Shown piece by piece: positions 1 to 9,994 of a stretch of DNA of 64,000 nucleotides. The translations under genes were made by a program, and so were the position numbers. Within the stretch, counting starts at the first letter, position 1; every line of letters begins with the position of its first letter. The stretch is from Breoghania sp. (lineage in GTDB: Bacteria > Pseudomonadota > Alphaproteobacteria > Rhizobiales > Stappiaceae), in contig NZ_JASJAV010000002.1 of assembly GCF_030066895.1 (NCBI RefSeq), positions 186,001 through 250,000 on the forward strand, given 5' to 3'. A model generated the notes under the pieces. It was not told the DNA's origin, ran no database searches, and saw only the letters and a list, made by a program, of their open reading frames with translations.

Positions 1-385
1 AGCGGAGCCCCCGGAGCATTTCGGATGCTCGCGCCAATTGCGCAACAACAGGAATTGAAGTCCACGCGCCATCGCAACCTCTGTACATACTGGCGTGCCA
101 AATGACGATAAGGCAGTCGGTTCGATGGTAAATTGCCGGGCTGGTTAAAGATTCCTAAAAGGAAAGTCCAGCCGTATGGAAAAAAGAAATATAGTCGTCA
201 CATATGATCTCTAGAATGAGGGTTTTTGCGTCGAAACGAAGAAATTTTTCCGAAAAATACCGTTACAAAATTATTCTACGTGTAAACGCCGGAAAAGTGT
301 AACGCGCCGGGAGGGCGTTGATCACCCCTCTCGCGCGCCGCAACCGACGATTGGCGGTCTCGCGCACTTGTGCGGGGAGGGCGGT
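1..385. other. intergenic region downstream of lutC, no gene recognised
   Basis: No reading frame here resembles a known protein. Bases 180-300 are AT-rich compared with the surroundings. A short direct repeat (GTGTAA followed by a CGCCGG-like block) occurs at 280-292 and 297-310. The stretch lies beyond the 3' end of the lut operon, so it could hold a transcription end or the promoter of a gene outside the window, but I see no clear hairpin with a T-run. Confidence 0.5.
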
Positions 386-1023
386 TCACTCGCCGACGAT
401 CATCACGTGTAGGGCGCGCGGCCCATGGGTGCCGAGGATCAGCGTCTGTTCGATATCGGTCGAGCGTGAGGGGCCCGACACCATGTTGACGGCGCGCGGC
501 ATCTCCCCCTTGCCGTAATCCCGGCGGATGCGCTGCCACGCCGCTTCCATGTCCCCGTCGATATCCTTCGCCTCGATGACGACGATATGCAGCTCAGGCA
601 GGAAATTGAGCGTCGTCGGATTGTCGGGACCGGACGAGAGCATCACCGTACCCGTCTCCGCAATGCCGCCGAGCGCATGGGAGAGGGCGGCCTCATCCGT
701 GCCGTCGGAGGGGCCATTATGGATCTCCAGCGCGGGCGCGTCTTCCCACGGCATGCCGGTCAGGGCTTCATCGGCGCCGATGCGAACGGATGCGGGCAGA
801 TTGCGCCCGCTGAGCTGGCGGGCCACCGCCTGCGGCGCGTCTTCAAGGCTTTCCACGCGCTCCACGCTCGCTTGCACAGATTCCACCATTCTTGCGAACA
901 GTGCCGCGCGTTCCGCCTCGGGCACCTGGCCGCGCGCCGGAATGAGCCCCACGGGCGGATGTTCCAGCCGCCTTGCACCGTGCTGCGCCGCAGCCGCCTC
1001 AGAATTGCCTCGTGCGCACTCAT
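386..1023 (-). pseudogene. lutC: lactate utilisation protein C (LUD domain), frameshifted near the N terminus
   Basis: LutC is the LUD-domain subunit of the LutABC L-lactate oxidation system. The start at 1023 (MSAHEAILRRLRR) overlaps the lutB stop by an ATGA, so the genes are translationally coupled. After about 16 codons the frame must shift, near 965-985, to reach the body that begins ARRLEHPPVG and ends HGPRALHVMIVGE. The body keeps family stretches such as GTVMLSSGPDNP and LPELHIVVI. Total length of about 212 codons is normal for the family. One indel is the only lesion seen. An alternative is a non-coupled start inside the long frame, but the coupled start with its MSA.E.IL opening is typical of LutC. 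Confidence 0.8.
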
Positions 1024-2441
1024 GCCGCGTCCTCCCGTTCCGCCCATTGGGTGAGAAAGGTCTTGCCCTCGGGTGCTGGCAGATCGCGATATTTGGTCCA
1101 GGCGGAGGCAAGCAGCATGCAGGCAAAGCGTCCGCGCCGTCCGCCCAGAAGCCCGAGCGCGCGCATGGCGAGCCCGGTTGCGCGCCGGTAGAGCGCGGGG
1201 CGGCTTGCGAAAAACGCCCAGATCTTCAATCCGAACCGGTCGGCGTGCGGCTGCAGGTGGTGCTCGAATTCACGCTCCCGCCAGTGCCGCATCATCTTCG
1301 GCAAGGGAATGCGCATCGGGCACATGGCCTCGCAGCGTCCGCAGAAGGTGGAGGTGTTGGGCAGGTGCCCCGCCTCGTCGATGGAGGTGAGCGAGGGGGG
1401 GCAGCACCGCGCCCATCGGACCCGGATAGATCCAGCCATACGCATGCCCGCCGATGGCGTGGTAGACCGGGCAATGGTTCATGCAGGCGCCGCAGCGGAT
1501 GCAGCGCAGCATGTTCTGATACTCGGTGCCCAGCACGTCGGAGCGCCCGTTGTCGAGCAGCACCACATGTTATTCCTCCGGCCCGTCCGGATCGCCCGGC
1601 CGTCGCGGTCTGGTCGAGAACGTGGTGTAGACGGAGGTATCCTGTCCGGTGGCGGAGCGTGCCAGAACGCGCAGGATCTGCGAGATGTCCTCCAGCGTCG
1701 GCGTGATCTTTTCCAGCGTCGTCAGCACAATATGAACCTTGCCGAGCGTCTGGGCAGGTTGCCGTTGCCCTCGTTGGTGACGATGACGGACGACCCCGTT
1801 TCCGCGATCAGGAAATTCGCCCGCGTGATTCCCCACCTCGGCATCGAAATACTTCTGCCGCAGGATCGCGCGCGCCTCGTTCAGAAGCGTCGTTGGCTCC
1901 TCCAGGTTGCGGTCGGGATCGAGATGGGTATGGGCGCGGCGGAATTCGCTCTCCACCTCGGATTTGTTGACATGCACCGCGGGCGCGATGATATGGGACA
2001 GTGCCTCGCCGCGAAGCTGGATGACGTATTCGCCGAGATCTGTCTCCACCGGCTGAATGCCGTTTTCTTCCAGGTGGGCGTTGAGCCCGATCTCCTCGGA
2101 AACGATCGACTTGCCCTTGGTGACGGTCTTCGCCCCTGCCTTGCGGCAGATGTTGAGGATGATGTCGCGCGCGTCCTGATCCGTCTCCGCCCAGTGCACG
2201 TGACCGCCCGCTTCTGTGACCTTTTTCTCGTAAGCCTCGAGATAGAGATCGATATGCGCGAGCGTGTGATCCTTGATTGCCTTGGCGTTGTCGCGCAGCG
2301 CCTCGAATTCCGGCAGCGCATCGGTGGCCGTCTTCCGCTTGTCGACGAAATTGTGCTCGACATGGGCCAACGCGCGCTGAAGCTGCACGTCGTCCAGCGC
2401 CTCGCGCGCATCTCCTTGAAGCGCGGAGATTGCATCCGCAT
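1020..2441 (-). pseudogene. lutB: lactate utilisation iron-sulfur protein LutB, multiply disrupted
   Basis: LutB combines a LUD domain with a ferredoxin-type 4Fe-4S domain and moves electrons during L-lactate oxidation. The start at 2441 follows a GGAGGAGAG ribosome site. Joined frames give the FKE...EALDDVQLQRALAH opening, the LIAETGSSVIVTNEGNG motif (near 1775-1810, in a different frame from its flanks), and the cysteine motifs [14 protein letters not shown] (near 1500) and CGRCEAMCP (near 1330). Lesions: frameshifts near 2415, 1815, 1755 and 1385, and an in-frame TAA at 1570-1572 where a Tyr is expected. The 1815/1755 pair nearly restores frame. The residues between lesions look well conserved. 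Confidence 0.85.
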
Positions 2442-2458
2442 GCGATCTCTCCTCCCTG

Positions 2459-3043
2459 TCAGTTCAGCCCGCGAACAGCGAAGGCCTCCTCGTACGACTT
2501 GACGGCGGACCTGTTGAAACAGCAGAACACCACCGCTTCCAATCCTCCCAGATGCGTACTCTCGCACACCGCGCGAAGTGCTACGCCCGCCGCCCTGTCC
2601 GCCGGGAATCCGAAAACCCCGGTCGAGATCGCCGGAAAGGCGATCGTCGCAAGGCCTGCCTGTGCGACCAGATCCAGCGAATGGCGATAGCAGTCGGCCA
2701 GCACCGCATCCTCGTTGCGCGTTCCGCCTGCCCAGCGCGGATCGACCATGTGAATGATCTGGCCCGCGGGCAGAGCGTAGCCGCCCGTCATCTTCGCTTC
2801 GCCCGGCATGCCGCCGCCGAGCGTACGGCATTCCGCCAGAGGCTCAGGCCCGGCAGCGCGATGAATCGCCCCGTCCACGCCGCCCCCGCCCAAAAGGTTC
2901 TCATTGGCGGCATTGACGATCGCATCGACCTTCAGCGTCGTGATATCCGCAACGATGATGGCCAGGTCCGTACCCGTTTCCTCACCGCCGATGTGCGTGC
3001 GCAGGATCGTCTTCGTTGTTGAAACGGAGAAACCTCCGTTCAT
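2459..3043 (-). CDS. macro domain protein (MacroD-type ADP-ribose hydrolase)
   Basis: An intact 194-residue macro domain. The signature NAANENLLGGGGVDGAIHRA lies near residues 40-60, and the second ligand loop STGVFGFP near 140; both match MacroD/YmdB-type enzymes, which remove mono-ADP-ribose from proteins or deacetylate O-acetyl-ADP-ribose. The chosen ATG at 3043 overlaps the lutA stop (ATGA), and lutB starts 17 bases downstream of its end, so it sits inside the lut operon between lutA and lutB. A role linked to NAD metabolites or to redox control of lactate oxidation is inference only. A longer upstream frame exists but reads through lutA in another frame. Confidence 0.88.
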   Translation of the reverse strand: MNGGFSVSTTKTILRTHIGGEETGTDLAIIVADITTLKVDAIVNAANENLLGGGGVDGAIHRAAGPEPLAECRTLGGGMPGEAKMTGGYALPAGQIIHMVDPRWAGGTRNEDAVLADCYRHSLDLVAQAGLATIAFPAISTGVFGFPADRAAGVALRAVCESTHLGGLEAVVFCCFNRSAVKSYEEAFAVRGLN

Positions 3044-3828
3044 CCCCGCTTCTTCCACCCGTTCTGGGGCTTCTTTTCTCCGATGGCGGGTTGATCGGTC
3101 ATCCCCGCCAACAGCTCCGCCACATGGCGCACCTGGGTGGCCTTGCCCTCGCGCTTCAGCTTGCCTGCCATGTTCATCAGGCAACCGAGATCGCCCGCCA
3201 CCAGCAGATTGGCCTCCGTCTCCCCGATATGGCCGGTTTTCTTGGAGACCATCTTGTTGGAGATATCGGGGTATTTTACGGCAAAGGAGCCGCCGAAACC
3301 GCAGCAGATTTCAGAATCTTCCATCTCCGTCAGCCACAGCCCCTCCATCGAGGCCATCAGCTTGCGCGGCTGCTCGCGAATGCCCAGTTCGCGCAGTCCG
3401 GAACAACTGTCGTGATAGGTGACGGAGCCGTCGAACGAAGCTTCCACGCTCTCCATGCCTCGCACGTCGGTGAGTAAGTTGACGAGTTCGAACGTGCGCG
3501 CCGACAACTCCTGCGCACGCGCCTCCCACACGGGATCGCCCGCAAAAAGCTCTGGATAGTGCTTCTTGATCATCGCCGCGCACGAGCCCGATGGGGCGAC
3601 GACATAGTTGAAGCCCTCGAAGGTGCGGATGGTGACTTCCGCAATGCCTCGGGCATCCTGCTTGTCGCCGGAATTGTAGGCGGGCTGTCCGCAACATGTC
3701 TGGGCGCGCGGCACCTCAATCGTGCATCCTGCCTCCTCCAGCAGCTTGACGGCGGCAAAGCCCACGGACGGCCGAAACAGGTCGGCAAGACACGTGACGA
3801 ACAGGGCGACCCTGGGATGTTCAGACAT
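3040..3828 (-). CDS. lutA: lactate utilisation protein A (cysteine-rich CCG-domain protein)
   Basis: First gene of the lut operon, 262 residues, intact. Two CCG domains are visible: CCGQPAYNSG near residue 60 and CCGFGGSFAVKYP near residue 190, with partner cysteines in YHDSCSGLRELG. LutA proteins and the GlcF/HdrB C-terminal domain use such motifs to bind iron-sulfur clusters in a cytoplasmic complex with LutB and LutC. Start ATG at 3828 (MSEHPRVALFVTCLADLF) matches family N termini; the longer frame upstream adds unrelated residues. The stop overlaps the macro gene start. Operon partners lutB and lutC are damaged, so the complex cannot form as encoded. Confidence 0.9.
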   Translation of the reverse strand: MSEHPRVALFVTCLADLFRPSVGFAAVKLLEEAGCTIEVPRAQTCCGQPAYNSGDKQDARGIAEVTIRTFEGFNYVVAPSGSCAAMIKKHYPELFAGDPVWEARAQELSARTFELVNLLTDVRGMESVEASFDGSVTYHDSCSGLRELGIREQPRKLMASMEGLWLTEMEDSEICCGFGGSFAVKYPDISNKMVSKKTGHIGETEANLLVAGDLGCLMNMAGKLKREGKATQVRHVAELLAGMTDQPAIGEKKPQNGWKKRG

Positions 3829-3998
3829 GGGGCAGGCGTTTCCCGAAAAAGGCTGCGCAAGGCGTGAAATGACGCAAGGCAATCATGAGCGTTTTGTGGG
3901 CACCGTAGAAGTGCGGGGGTAGGGGATCAATGGGAGGAGAGGAGGAGGGTACGCGTGATCGCGTTTGTGGCAGTGCCCGGGAAGGGACGGAGCGAGCA

Positions 3999-4128
3999 GC
4001 CCATCCTTCGAGACGCCGTCTTGCGATGGCTTCTCAGGATGACGTTGTGGGTGTTGAAAGTTTTGCTGAAACAACAAAACGATAACGTCATCCTGAGGAG
4101 GCGCGACAGCACCGTCTCGAAGGATGGG
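3999..4128. repeat. palindromic intergenic repeat pair (copy 1)
   Basis: Two halves in inverted orientation: a CCATCCTTCGAGACG...CTCAGGATGACGTTG half at 3999-4048, and the complementary TAACGTCATCCTGAGGAG...GTCTCGAAGGATGGG half at 4082-4128, each able to form its own hairpin. The same unit recurs at 25368-25528, 42746-42876 and, as one half, at 60712-60764. It lies in the gap between lutA and the MDR gene. Confidence 0.85.
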
Positions 4129-4188
4129 CCACCAAACCGTGCGCTCTCACCCATCATCCTTGGCTTGGTCGTGTGCCCCGCCGATCCC

Positions 4189-5028
4189 TCACCCTCGAAC
4201 GAGCACCTTGTCCTCGCGCTTGCCTTTCCCGGCCGCCTCGGCGATGTCGGCGAGGTCAAAGATCCCGTCCACCTGCAGGGTCACGTCGCCGGAGGCAATG
4301 AGCCCCATCAACTCGCCGATCAGGCCTGCGACCTTCTCCTTCGGGGCTTCGGGCAGCAGCTTAGCAAGCCAGAAGCCCTTGATCGTGATGTCTCGGAAAA
4401 TGAGCTGGGCGGGCGGCACTTCCATCCGCTTTCCTGACATCAACCCGAAGGAGACCACCGTCGCTCCCAGTGCGCAGATTGCGCAGAGATTGGCCGCCGC
4501 CGCTCCCGCCTCGCCGCGTCGCACCAAATTGACGACGTTCACGCCGCGCTTCTGCGCCACCTTCGCCAGAACTTTGGCAACGGCTCCGGTCGCTGTGTTC
4601 TGGACGATAAGTCGCCGGGATGCGCATGCACGAAATTGAGCAGGAACAGCGCGCTCATCGGCATGGCGATGAGTTGGGCCGCCGTCTCGTCGGGAATCCC
4701 GTTGGGAAGCGGCACGGCGCCTGCCGCCGGCGATATAGTACTGGGCCCAGGTGCCGCGCCTGGTGGCGGCAACCCACTGGCCGATCTCCAGTCCGTTCAC
4801 GCCTTCGCCCAGCGCATCGATGGTGCCCATCGCTTCCGACCCACCGATTTCCGGCAGGGCGGGCTTGTAGCCGTAAGTGCTTGCGACGGTGAGCTGGTCG
4901 TGATTGTGGATCGCCGCGAGCCCCGTCTTCACCCGGATTTCGCCCGGGCCCGGCTCCGGAAGCGGACGCTCGGCAACGGTGAGGACCTCCGACGGCGTGC
5001 CGAATGTTCCGTGAATGGCGCACAGCAT
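4189..5028 (-). pseudogene. zinc-independent MDR family oxidoreductase (quinone oxidoreductase-like), truncated and frameshifted
   Basis: Medium-chain dehydrogenase/reductase. The N-terminal catalytic fold reads MLCAIHGTFGTPSEVLTVAE to VAATRRGTWAQYY, the cofactor domain retains IVQNTATGAVAKVLAKVA, and the C-terminal part has FRDITIKGFWLAK, typical of the trans-2-enoyl-CoA reductase/quinone reductase branch. The frame changes near 4735 and back near 4610. After NVVNLVRR (about 4530) the sequence jumps to the GATVVSFGLMSG segment, so about 55-70 residues of the Rossmann domain are missing in frame. Total is 279 codons against roughly 325 usual. Not expected to make active enzyme. Confidence 0.8.
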
Positions 5029-5180
5029 GGATACGGCCCTCTTGTGATCTGCATTTCACCAATATTGCGAGCGCACTATGAAGCCCTTGGCGTCGTGTGT
5101 CGAGGCTCGATCCTTGCGCATCCGGCAAATCGGATGTGCGAGCCGGTCGGTTGAAGCTTCCATCCCCTTGGTCAGTCTCT

Positions 5181-5316
5181 CCGGCGTCATCCCGGGCGCA
5201 CCGCAGCACGCCAGTGCTGCTATGCAGGCCCGGGATCTTGAGCCGCGAACACGGAGGGTAGATTCAGGATCTGCGAAGCGTCGCTGCGCGCCACATCGCG
5301 TCCGGGATGACACCGG
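5181..5316. repeat. inverted-repeat intergenic element
   Basis: CCGGCGTCATCCCGG at 5181-5195 is matched in reverse complement by CCGGGATGACACCGG at 5302-5316 with one mismatch, and inner palindromes such as CAGCACG...TGCTG and GGCCCGGGATC lie between. The layout resembles the extragenic GTCATCCCGG repeats scattered through rhizobial genomes. The rest of the gap between the MDR gene and dctP (5317-5625) is AT-rich from 5380 to 5520 and probably holds the dctP promoter; I see no gene there. Confidence 0.7.
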
Positions 5317-5625
5317 AGAGATCCCGCAAGGGATGAAAATCCCAACCAAACGGCAGCGGCTCTGCAGTTATGAAAATTGTGGAACGGAGCGGTCCAAATT
5401 ACAAACATAGAAATAAAATGTCGAATTGATTTGTAAATGGTCGAAAAGATGTTAATCAGAAAGAGAAATAGAGGAAATAAAGGTCGTTTTTCGCAAGTTT
5501 CTTGAACGTTATTTCGTGATGTCCTCACTTCGGTGAGGTTCGTCTTTGATCATGAGAGGGAGGGTACGCGTGTTCGGCGCGTGAAACCGCCCGACTTGAA
5601 ACGAACCGTCCAAGGGAGGAATGAA

Positions 5626-6670
5626 ATGGCTAACCTCAAGCGGGAGGGCGCAACGCGCCCCGAACGGGACGGTGCGCAGGCGGACGTCGGGCGCGAGGCG
5701 GTCGAAGGCGTCGTCAAGGCGCGGCGCAACTTCCTGAAATCATCGCTCCTGGCGGCCGGCGGCGTGGCGGGAGCGGCGACGCTCGGCGCCCCCTATATCG
5801 GCACGGCCAAGGCGGCAAGCACCACCTGGAAGATCCAGATGTCATGGCCCGGCGGCGTCGGCCTTCAGATCTTCAAGGACTGGTGCGCCACCATCGCGGA
5901 AAAGACCGGAGGCGAACTCGCCTTCCAGCCCTTCGGCGTCAATGACGTCGTGGGCGATTTTCAGCTCTACGACGTGGTCAAGAACGGCGTTCTTCAGGCC
6001 GTGAACCCCTTCACCATCTATGTGCAGGGCATCATTCCGGCGGGCGTGTTCCTGTCGTCCTATCCGCTCGGGCTGCGCAATCCGAGCGAGTACGACACCT
6101 TGCTATTATGGCTTGGGCGGTCTGGAGATGATGCGCGAGCTTTACGCCGCTCAGGGCATGTACTGTGGGTTGGCCCGGTCCACCACGACGCCAACATCAT
6201 TCATTCCAAGGTGCCAATCCGCTCGGTGGAGGATTTCCGCGGTCGCAAGATACGCCTTCCCGGCGGCATGGTGGCCGATCCATGGCCCCCCGGGCTTCAT
6301 GTCGCTCTACCAGCCGGTCGACATCATGGACATCACCGTCGGCATGCCCGCGTGGAACGCGCTCTCCGACGAGGTGAAGCAGTTCGTGGAGATGGAGACG
6401 AAGTCCTATTCGGTCGAGCACCACGCCAAGATCCAGCAGGCGAACCAGGAAACCTGGAAGAAGTTCGAGGCCGACGGCACCGAGGTCACGCGCCTCAGCC
6501 AGGACGACGTGGCCATCATGACCGAAGTGGCGGTGCCGATCTGGTACAAATACGCCAACCGCGACAAGGCCTCGGCCCGCATCTTCAAGACCCAGCTCTA
6601 CTACATGATGTCCGGCTCGCTCGGCTACGTGACGCCGGACCTGATCGAAGGCATGCAGCTCGACCTCTGA
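5626..6670 (+). pseudogene. TRAP transporter substrate-binding protein DctP (Tat-exported), disrupted
   Basis: Periplasmic solute receptor of a TRAP transporter. The ATG at 5626 follows AAGGGAGGAATGAA. A twin-arginine signal (RRNFLKSSLLAAGG, about residues 34-50, ending at GTAKA) is followed by TTWKIQMSWPGGVGLQIFKD, as in FcbT/mannitol-type DctP. The C terminus (LYQPVDIMDITVGMPAWNAL to LIEGMQLDL) is in another frame. Frameshifts lie near 6110, 6200 and 6280. At 6280-6285 about 50 residues of the central ligand-binding part are also missing. First gene of the dctP-dctQ-dctM cluster; ligand unknown, an organic acid or sugar acid by family analogy. Confidence 0.8.
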
Positions 6671-6929
6671 GGGGCCACGCGACCTCATCCGGATGCCCTG
6701 ACCGGGCGTCCGGTCTTCCTTCACGTGGAGGGCAAGAGACGCGCCCGGCGAATCGAGTTGCGGATCCCACGATCCGGCTTCCGACATGAACGGCACCTGC
6801 CGCGAGCATCTGCGGCGGGCGTCGAAATGTCGGGCACAGCTGATTTACCGAATGCATTTGAGCGCGACGTCCCCGTGAGCGGGGCACGCCGCGCCGCGTC
6901 ACACGGCTCATCACGTCCTGGGGGAAACC

Positions 6930-8163
6930 ATGCCGAGCCTGACTTTCGTTCTGCCGCACTGGCTCTATTGGTTCGGTCTGCTTTTCTTTCCGCTGGCCGC
7001 GATGGTGCTTGCCCGTTGCTCCAAGGCGAAGGGCGGCACGCACGGCTATTCGCTGCCGCTCGGCTACACCATCCTGGTGACTGGCGGCATGCTGGGCCTG
7101 CACCGCTTTTACCTGAAAAGCCTGCTCGGCCTCGTCTACCTGCCGATCTTTCTTTTCATCCTGGTCGCCAACGGCGAGCAGCGCGAGGCGCGTGCCGTCT
7201 ATTCCGACGCCTCCAATCTGGTGCGCGTGGCGTAGGACACGATCACCCGCGAGACCTCGCGTCTTGAGGATCTGGAAGCGGATCTTTCCGGGCTCCAGGC
7301 CGATGTCACGGCCGCCGAGGAGGGCTCGCTGTTGCGCCGTCTGGCGGAGCGCAAGCTGCAGCGCGTAACGAGCCGGACGGAAACGTCGCGCGACCAGCTG
7401 GAGCGGTCCAAGGCCGATCTTGCGATAAACCGCCCGCTCGCTGAGGCGGCGGGCGAGACCCGCGCCTTCTGGGGCTCCATGGCCTATTACGGCTTCCTGC
7501 TGATCGTGGTGCTGATGGCGGTCGATGCGGTGCTGCTGCCGGGCCTGAAACGGCGGGCGGAGCGCAAAGTTCTGGGCGAGAGTGAGGATCCGGCGGAAGT
7601 CGCGGTGGAGGCTTACGAGGAAGCGGAGGCCAACGAGGATGTGGCCCACGCCTCCAGCGGCTGGACCGGGGCGATCGATCGCCTGTCGCTTTACTGCGGC
7701 GAGTTTGTCTACTACTGGGCCGTCATCGCCGTCTTTGTCTACTACTACGAGCTCATCGCGCGCTACGTCTTTAACTCACCGACCAACTGGGCACATGAAG
7801 GCATGTTGCTGATGTTCGGCATGCAGTACCTGATCGCCGGCGCCTACGCGATGCTGTGCGAAAGCCACGTGCGGGTCGACGTCTTCTACGCACCACTGTT
7901 GCCGCGCCACAAGGCCGTGGCCGATCTACTAACCTCCGTCTTCTTCTTCTCCTTCATCTTCGTCGGAACGCTGCTCATGACCTCCTGGATCTTCGCCTAT
8001 CAGGCGACGTAGGTGGACGAGATCTCGTTCACCGAATGGGCGATCGCCTACTGGCCCTTCAAATGGGCCATGGTCATCGTCGGCATACTTCTCGTGCTGC
8101 AGGGCATCTCGAAACTGGCGCAGGACATGCACGCCGTCGTCAATCCGGCCGGGGGGGGCCTGA
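6930..8163 (+). pseudogene. TM2 domain fused to TRAP small permease DctQ, with two in-frame TAG codons
   Basis: One continuous frame encodes an N-terminal TM2-like module (GGMLGLHRFYLKSLLGL, residues 50-66), a charged coiled-coil segment (residues 104-165), a membrane segment, an acidic linker, and a four-helix DctQ domain from about residue 245 (NWAHEGMLLMFGMQYLIAGA, ESHVRVDVFY). In-frame TAG codons stand at 7233-7235 and 8010-8012. An 8-base G run at 8151-8158 shifts the last codons; one G fewer gives a TGA at 8161-8163, just before dctM. DctQ subunits normally have about 160-220 residues, so the extra 200 N-terminal residues are unusual. Second gene of the TRAP 1 cluster. Confidence 0.78.
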
Positions 8164-8166
8164 TCC

Positions 8167-9513
8167 ATGGGGCTGGAAATCTCGATCGAATGGCTGACGC
8201 TGATCATGTTCGGCAGCCTGCTGGTGCTGCTGATGGCGGGTCTGCCGCTCGCTTTCGTGACCGGCGGTCTCGCCTGCGTCTTTCTCTTCGTGCTGGGCGA
8301 CAGCTGGCAGGTGCTCAACATCGTGCCCTCGCGCATCTTCCCGTTGATGACCAACTACCAGCTATCGGCCATCCCGCTCTTCATCTTCATGGCGGCGATG
8401 TTGGAGCGGGCGGGCATCATCAACGACATGTTCGACGTCATCTACAAGGTGCTGGGTGGCGTGCGCGGCGGTCTGGCGGCTGCCACCATTATCGCCTCCA
8501 CCATCCTGGCGGCGATGGTCGGTGTCATTGGCGCCGCCGTGGTGACCATGGGCATCATCGCGCTACCCGCCATGCTGCAGCGCAACTACAACCCGGAAAT
8601 CGCCATGGGCTCGATCATGGTGGGCGGCACGCTCGGCATCCTGATCCCGCCCTCCATCCTCGCCATCATCTACGCCGTGGTGGCCGAGCAGTCGGTGGGC
8701 GAGCTGTTCATCGGCGCGGTTTTCCCGGGCCTGCTGCTCTCGGGTCTCTACGTGCTCTATGTGATCGTGCGGTGCATCATCAATCCGGAGCTCGGCCCCG
8801 CCGCACCGATCAAGGAACGCATTTCCTTCATCGAGAAGGTGCGGATCCTGTCCAGGACGTCGGCGCCGATCGCTCTCATCGTGGTGGTGCTCGGCGTCAT
8901 CTTCTCCGGCGTGGCAACCCCGGTTGAAGCGGCGGGCATCGGAACCTCCGGCGCCTTCATCGCCGCCGCCATTCACTGCAAGCTCGACTGGGCGACCATT
9001 CAGGCCGCCTGCCTGACGACGCTGGAGGCGTCCGCCATGGTCATCTGGATCATGTTCGGCGCGACCATCTTCGTCGGGCTCTACGTGCTTGAGGGCGGCC
9101 AGCAATTCGTCTCAGAGCTGATGCAGGGCCTCGGGCTCGGGCTGTGGGGCATCCTCATCCTGATGCAGATCATCCTGATCTTCCTGGGCATGTTCCTCGA
9201 CTGGGTCGGCATCCTGCTCCTGTGCGTGCCGATCTTCGTGCCCATTGTGAAGGCACTGGGGGCGACTTCCTTCGGGCTCGATAACCCGGATGATCTCGTC
9301 CTGCTCTATCTGGTCAACATGCAGATGAGCTTCCTGTCGCCGCCGTTCGGCTACGCGCTCTTCTACCTGCGCGGTGTGGCGCCTCCGGAAATCCCCATGA
9401 TCCGCATCTTCAAGGCGGCGATCCCGTTCCTAGCGATCCAGATCATCGGTCTGGTGCTCTGCATGGTGTTCCCGGAAATCATCATCTGGCTGCCGCGGCT
9501 GGTTTACGGGTGA
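8167..9513 (+). CDS. TRAP transporter large permease DctM
   Basis: Intact 448-residue inner-membrane protein with about 12 hydrophobic helices, the sodium-driven channel subunit of a TRAP importer. Family signatures present are GGTLGILIPPSILAIIYAVV (near residue 155) and the late MFLDWVGILLLCVPIFVPI (about 335) and LSPPFGYALFYLRG (about 400). It starts 3 bases after the repaired dctQ stop. Its two partners are broken, so this subunit would be an orphan. Base composition matches neighbours. Confidence 0.93.
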   Translation: MGLEISIEWLTLIMFGSLLVLLMAGLPLAFVTGGLACVFLFVLGDSWQVLNIVPSRIFPLMTNYQLSAIPLFIFMAAMLERAGIINDMFDVIYKVLGGVRGGLAAATIIASTILAAMVGVIGAAVVTMGIIALPAMLQRNYNPEIAMGSIMVGGTLGILIPPSILAIIYAVVAEQSVGELFIGAVFPGLLLSGLYVLYVIVRCIINPELGPAAPIKERISFIEKVRILSRTSAPIALIVVVLGVIFSGVATPVEAAGIGTSGAFIAAAIHCKLDWATIQAACLTTLEASAMVIWIMFGATIFVGLYVLEGGQQFVSELMQGLGLGLWGILILMQIILIFLGMFLDWVGILLLCVPIFVPIVKALGATSFGLDNPDDLVLLYLVNMQMSFLSPPFGYALFYLRGVAPPEIPMIRIFKAAIPFLAIQIIGLVLCMVFPEIIIWLPRLVYG

Positions 9514-9522
9514 AGGTAAGAT

Positions 9523-9542
9523 GGGGAGCGAACGCGCTCCCC
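9523..9542. terminator. stem-loop between convergent dctM and SRPBCC genes
   Basis: GGGGAGCG at 9523-9530 pairs with CGCTCCCC at 9535-9542 around a 4-base AACG loop. It sits in the 30-base gap between two convergent genes, the usual place for a bidirectional terminator. No strong T-run follows on either strand, so intrinsic termination is uncertain. Confidence 0.5.
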
Positions 9543-9543
9543 G

Positions 9544-9994
9544 TCAACCGACCTGCGCCCGATCGATCTTCAGACAGCCGGTCATCCGCGTCTTCCAGTC
9601 CTCGATCATCGCCTTGAAGGTTTCGCCGGTCAGAGCACGGAGGTAATTGGCTCCCTCCTCGGAGAGGGCCGTCAATGTGTAGCGGATCCGTACCTGAGTG
9701 CGATCTTCTTCCGTCTCGCGACAGTCGACGTCAACGAAACCGAAGCGCGATCCGGGCGTCACATACGTGGTGGTTGCCCGGATCCCAAGTTGTGTGCAGG
9801 ACCACAGAGTCTCCTCGCCGCCGTGCGACGTGCGAAAGACCATGCCCTCCTGGGTTTCCCCGCTATCGGGATGAATGAATTCCGGATCCCAGCCGGGCAA
9901 CCCACAGTTTCTCGCCGCGCGGCGTCAGCAGGGGAAAGACACGATCCACCGCTGCGGCGACCGCGATGGTGTGCTCGCGTTCAAGATGGATCAT
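9544..9994 (-). pseudogene. SRPBCC (START-like) family protein, frameshifted
   Basis: Small hydrophobic-pocket fold protein of about 150 residues. Start ATG at 9994 gives MIHLEREHTIAVAAAVDRVF then LLTPRGEKLWVA, the usual SRPBCC opening; the frame then shifts by one near 9898 into GWDPEFIHPDSGETQEGMVF and on to LKIDRAQVG. The C-terminal helix (NYLRALTGETFKAMIEDWK) is family-like. Its start overlaps the end of the small upstream gene by 14 bases, so the two are probably co-translated. Ligand unknown; this group is often annotated as polyketide cyclase or AHSA1-like without proof. Confidence 0.75.

Noticed and set aside
528..1706. 392-codon plus-strand frame opposite lutC and lutB
   Set aside because: Antisense shadow; composition typical of a reverse reading of GC-rich coding DNA.
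3999..4128. CRISPR-like repeat
   Set aside because: Only two inverted halves occur, not regularly spaced direct repeats, and the same unit recurs singly elsewhere.
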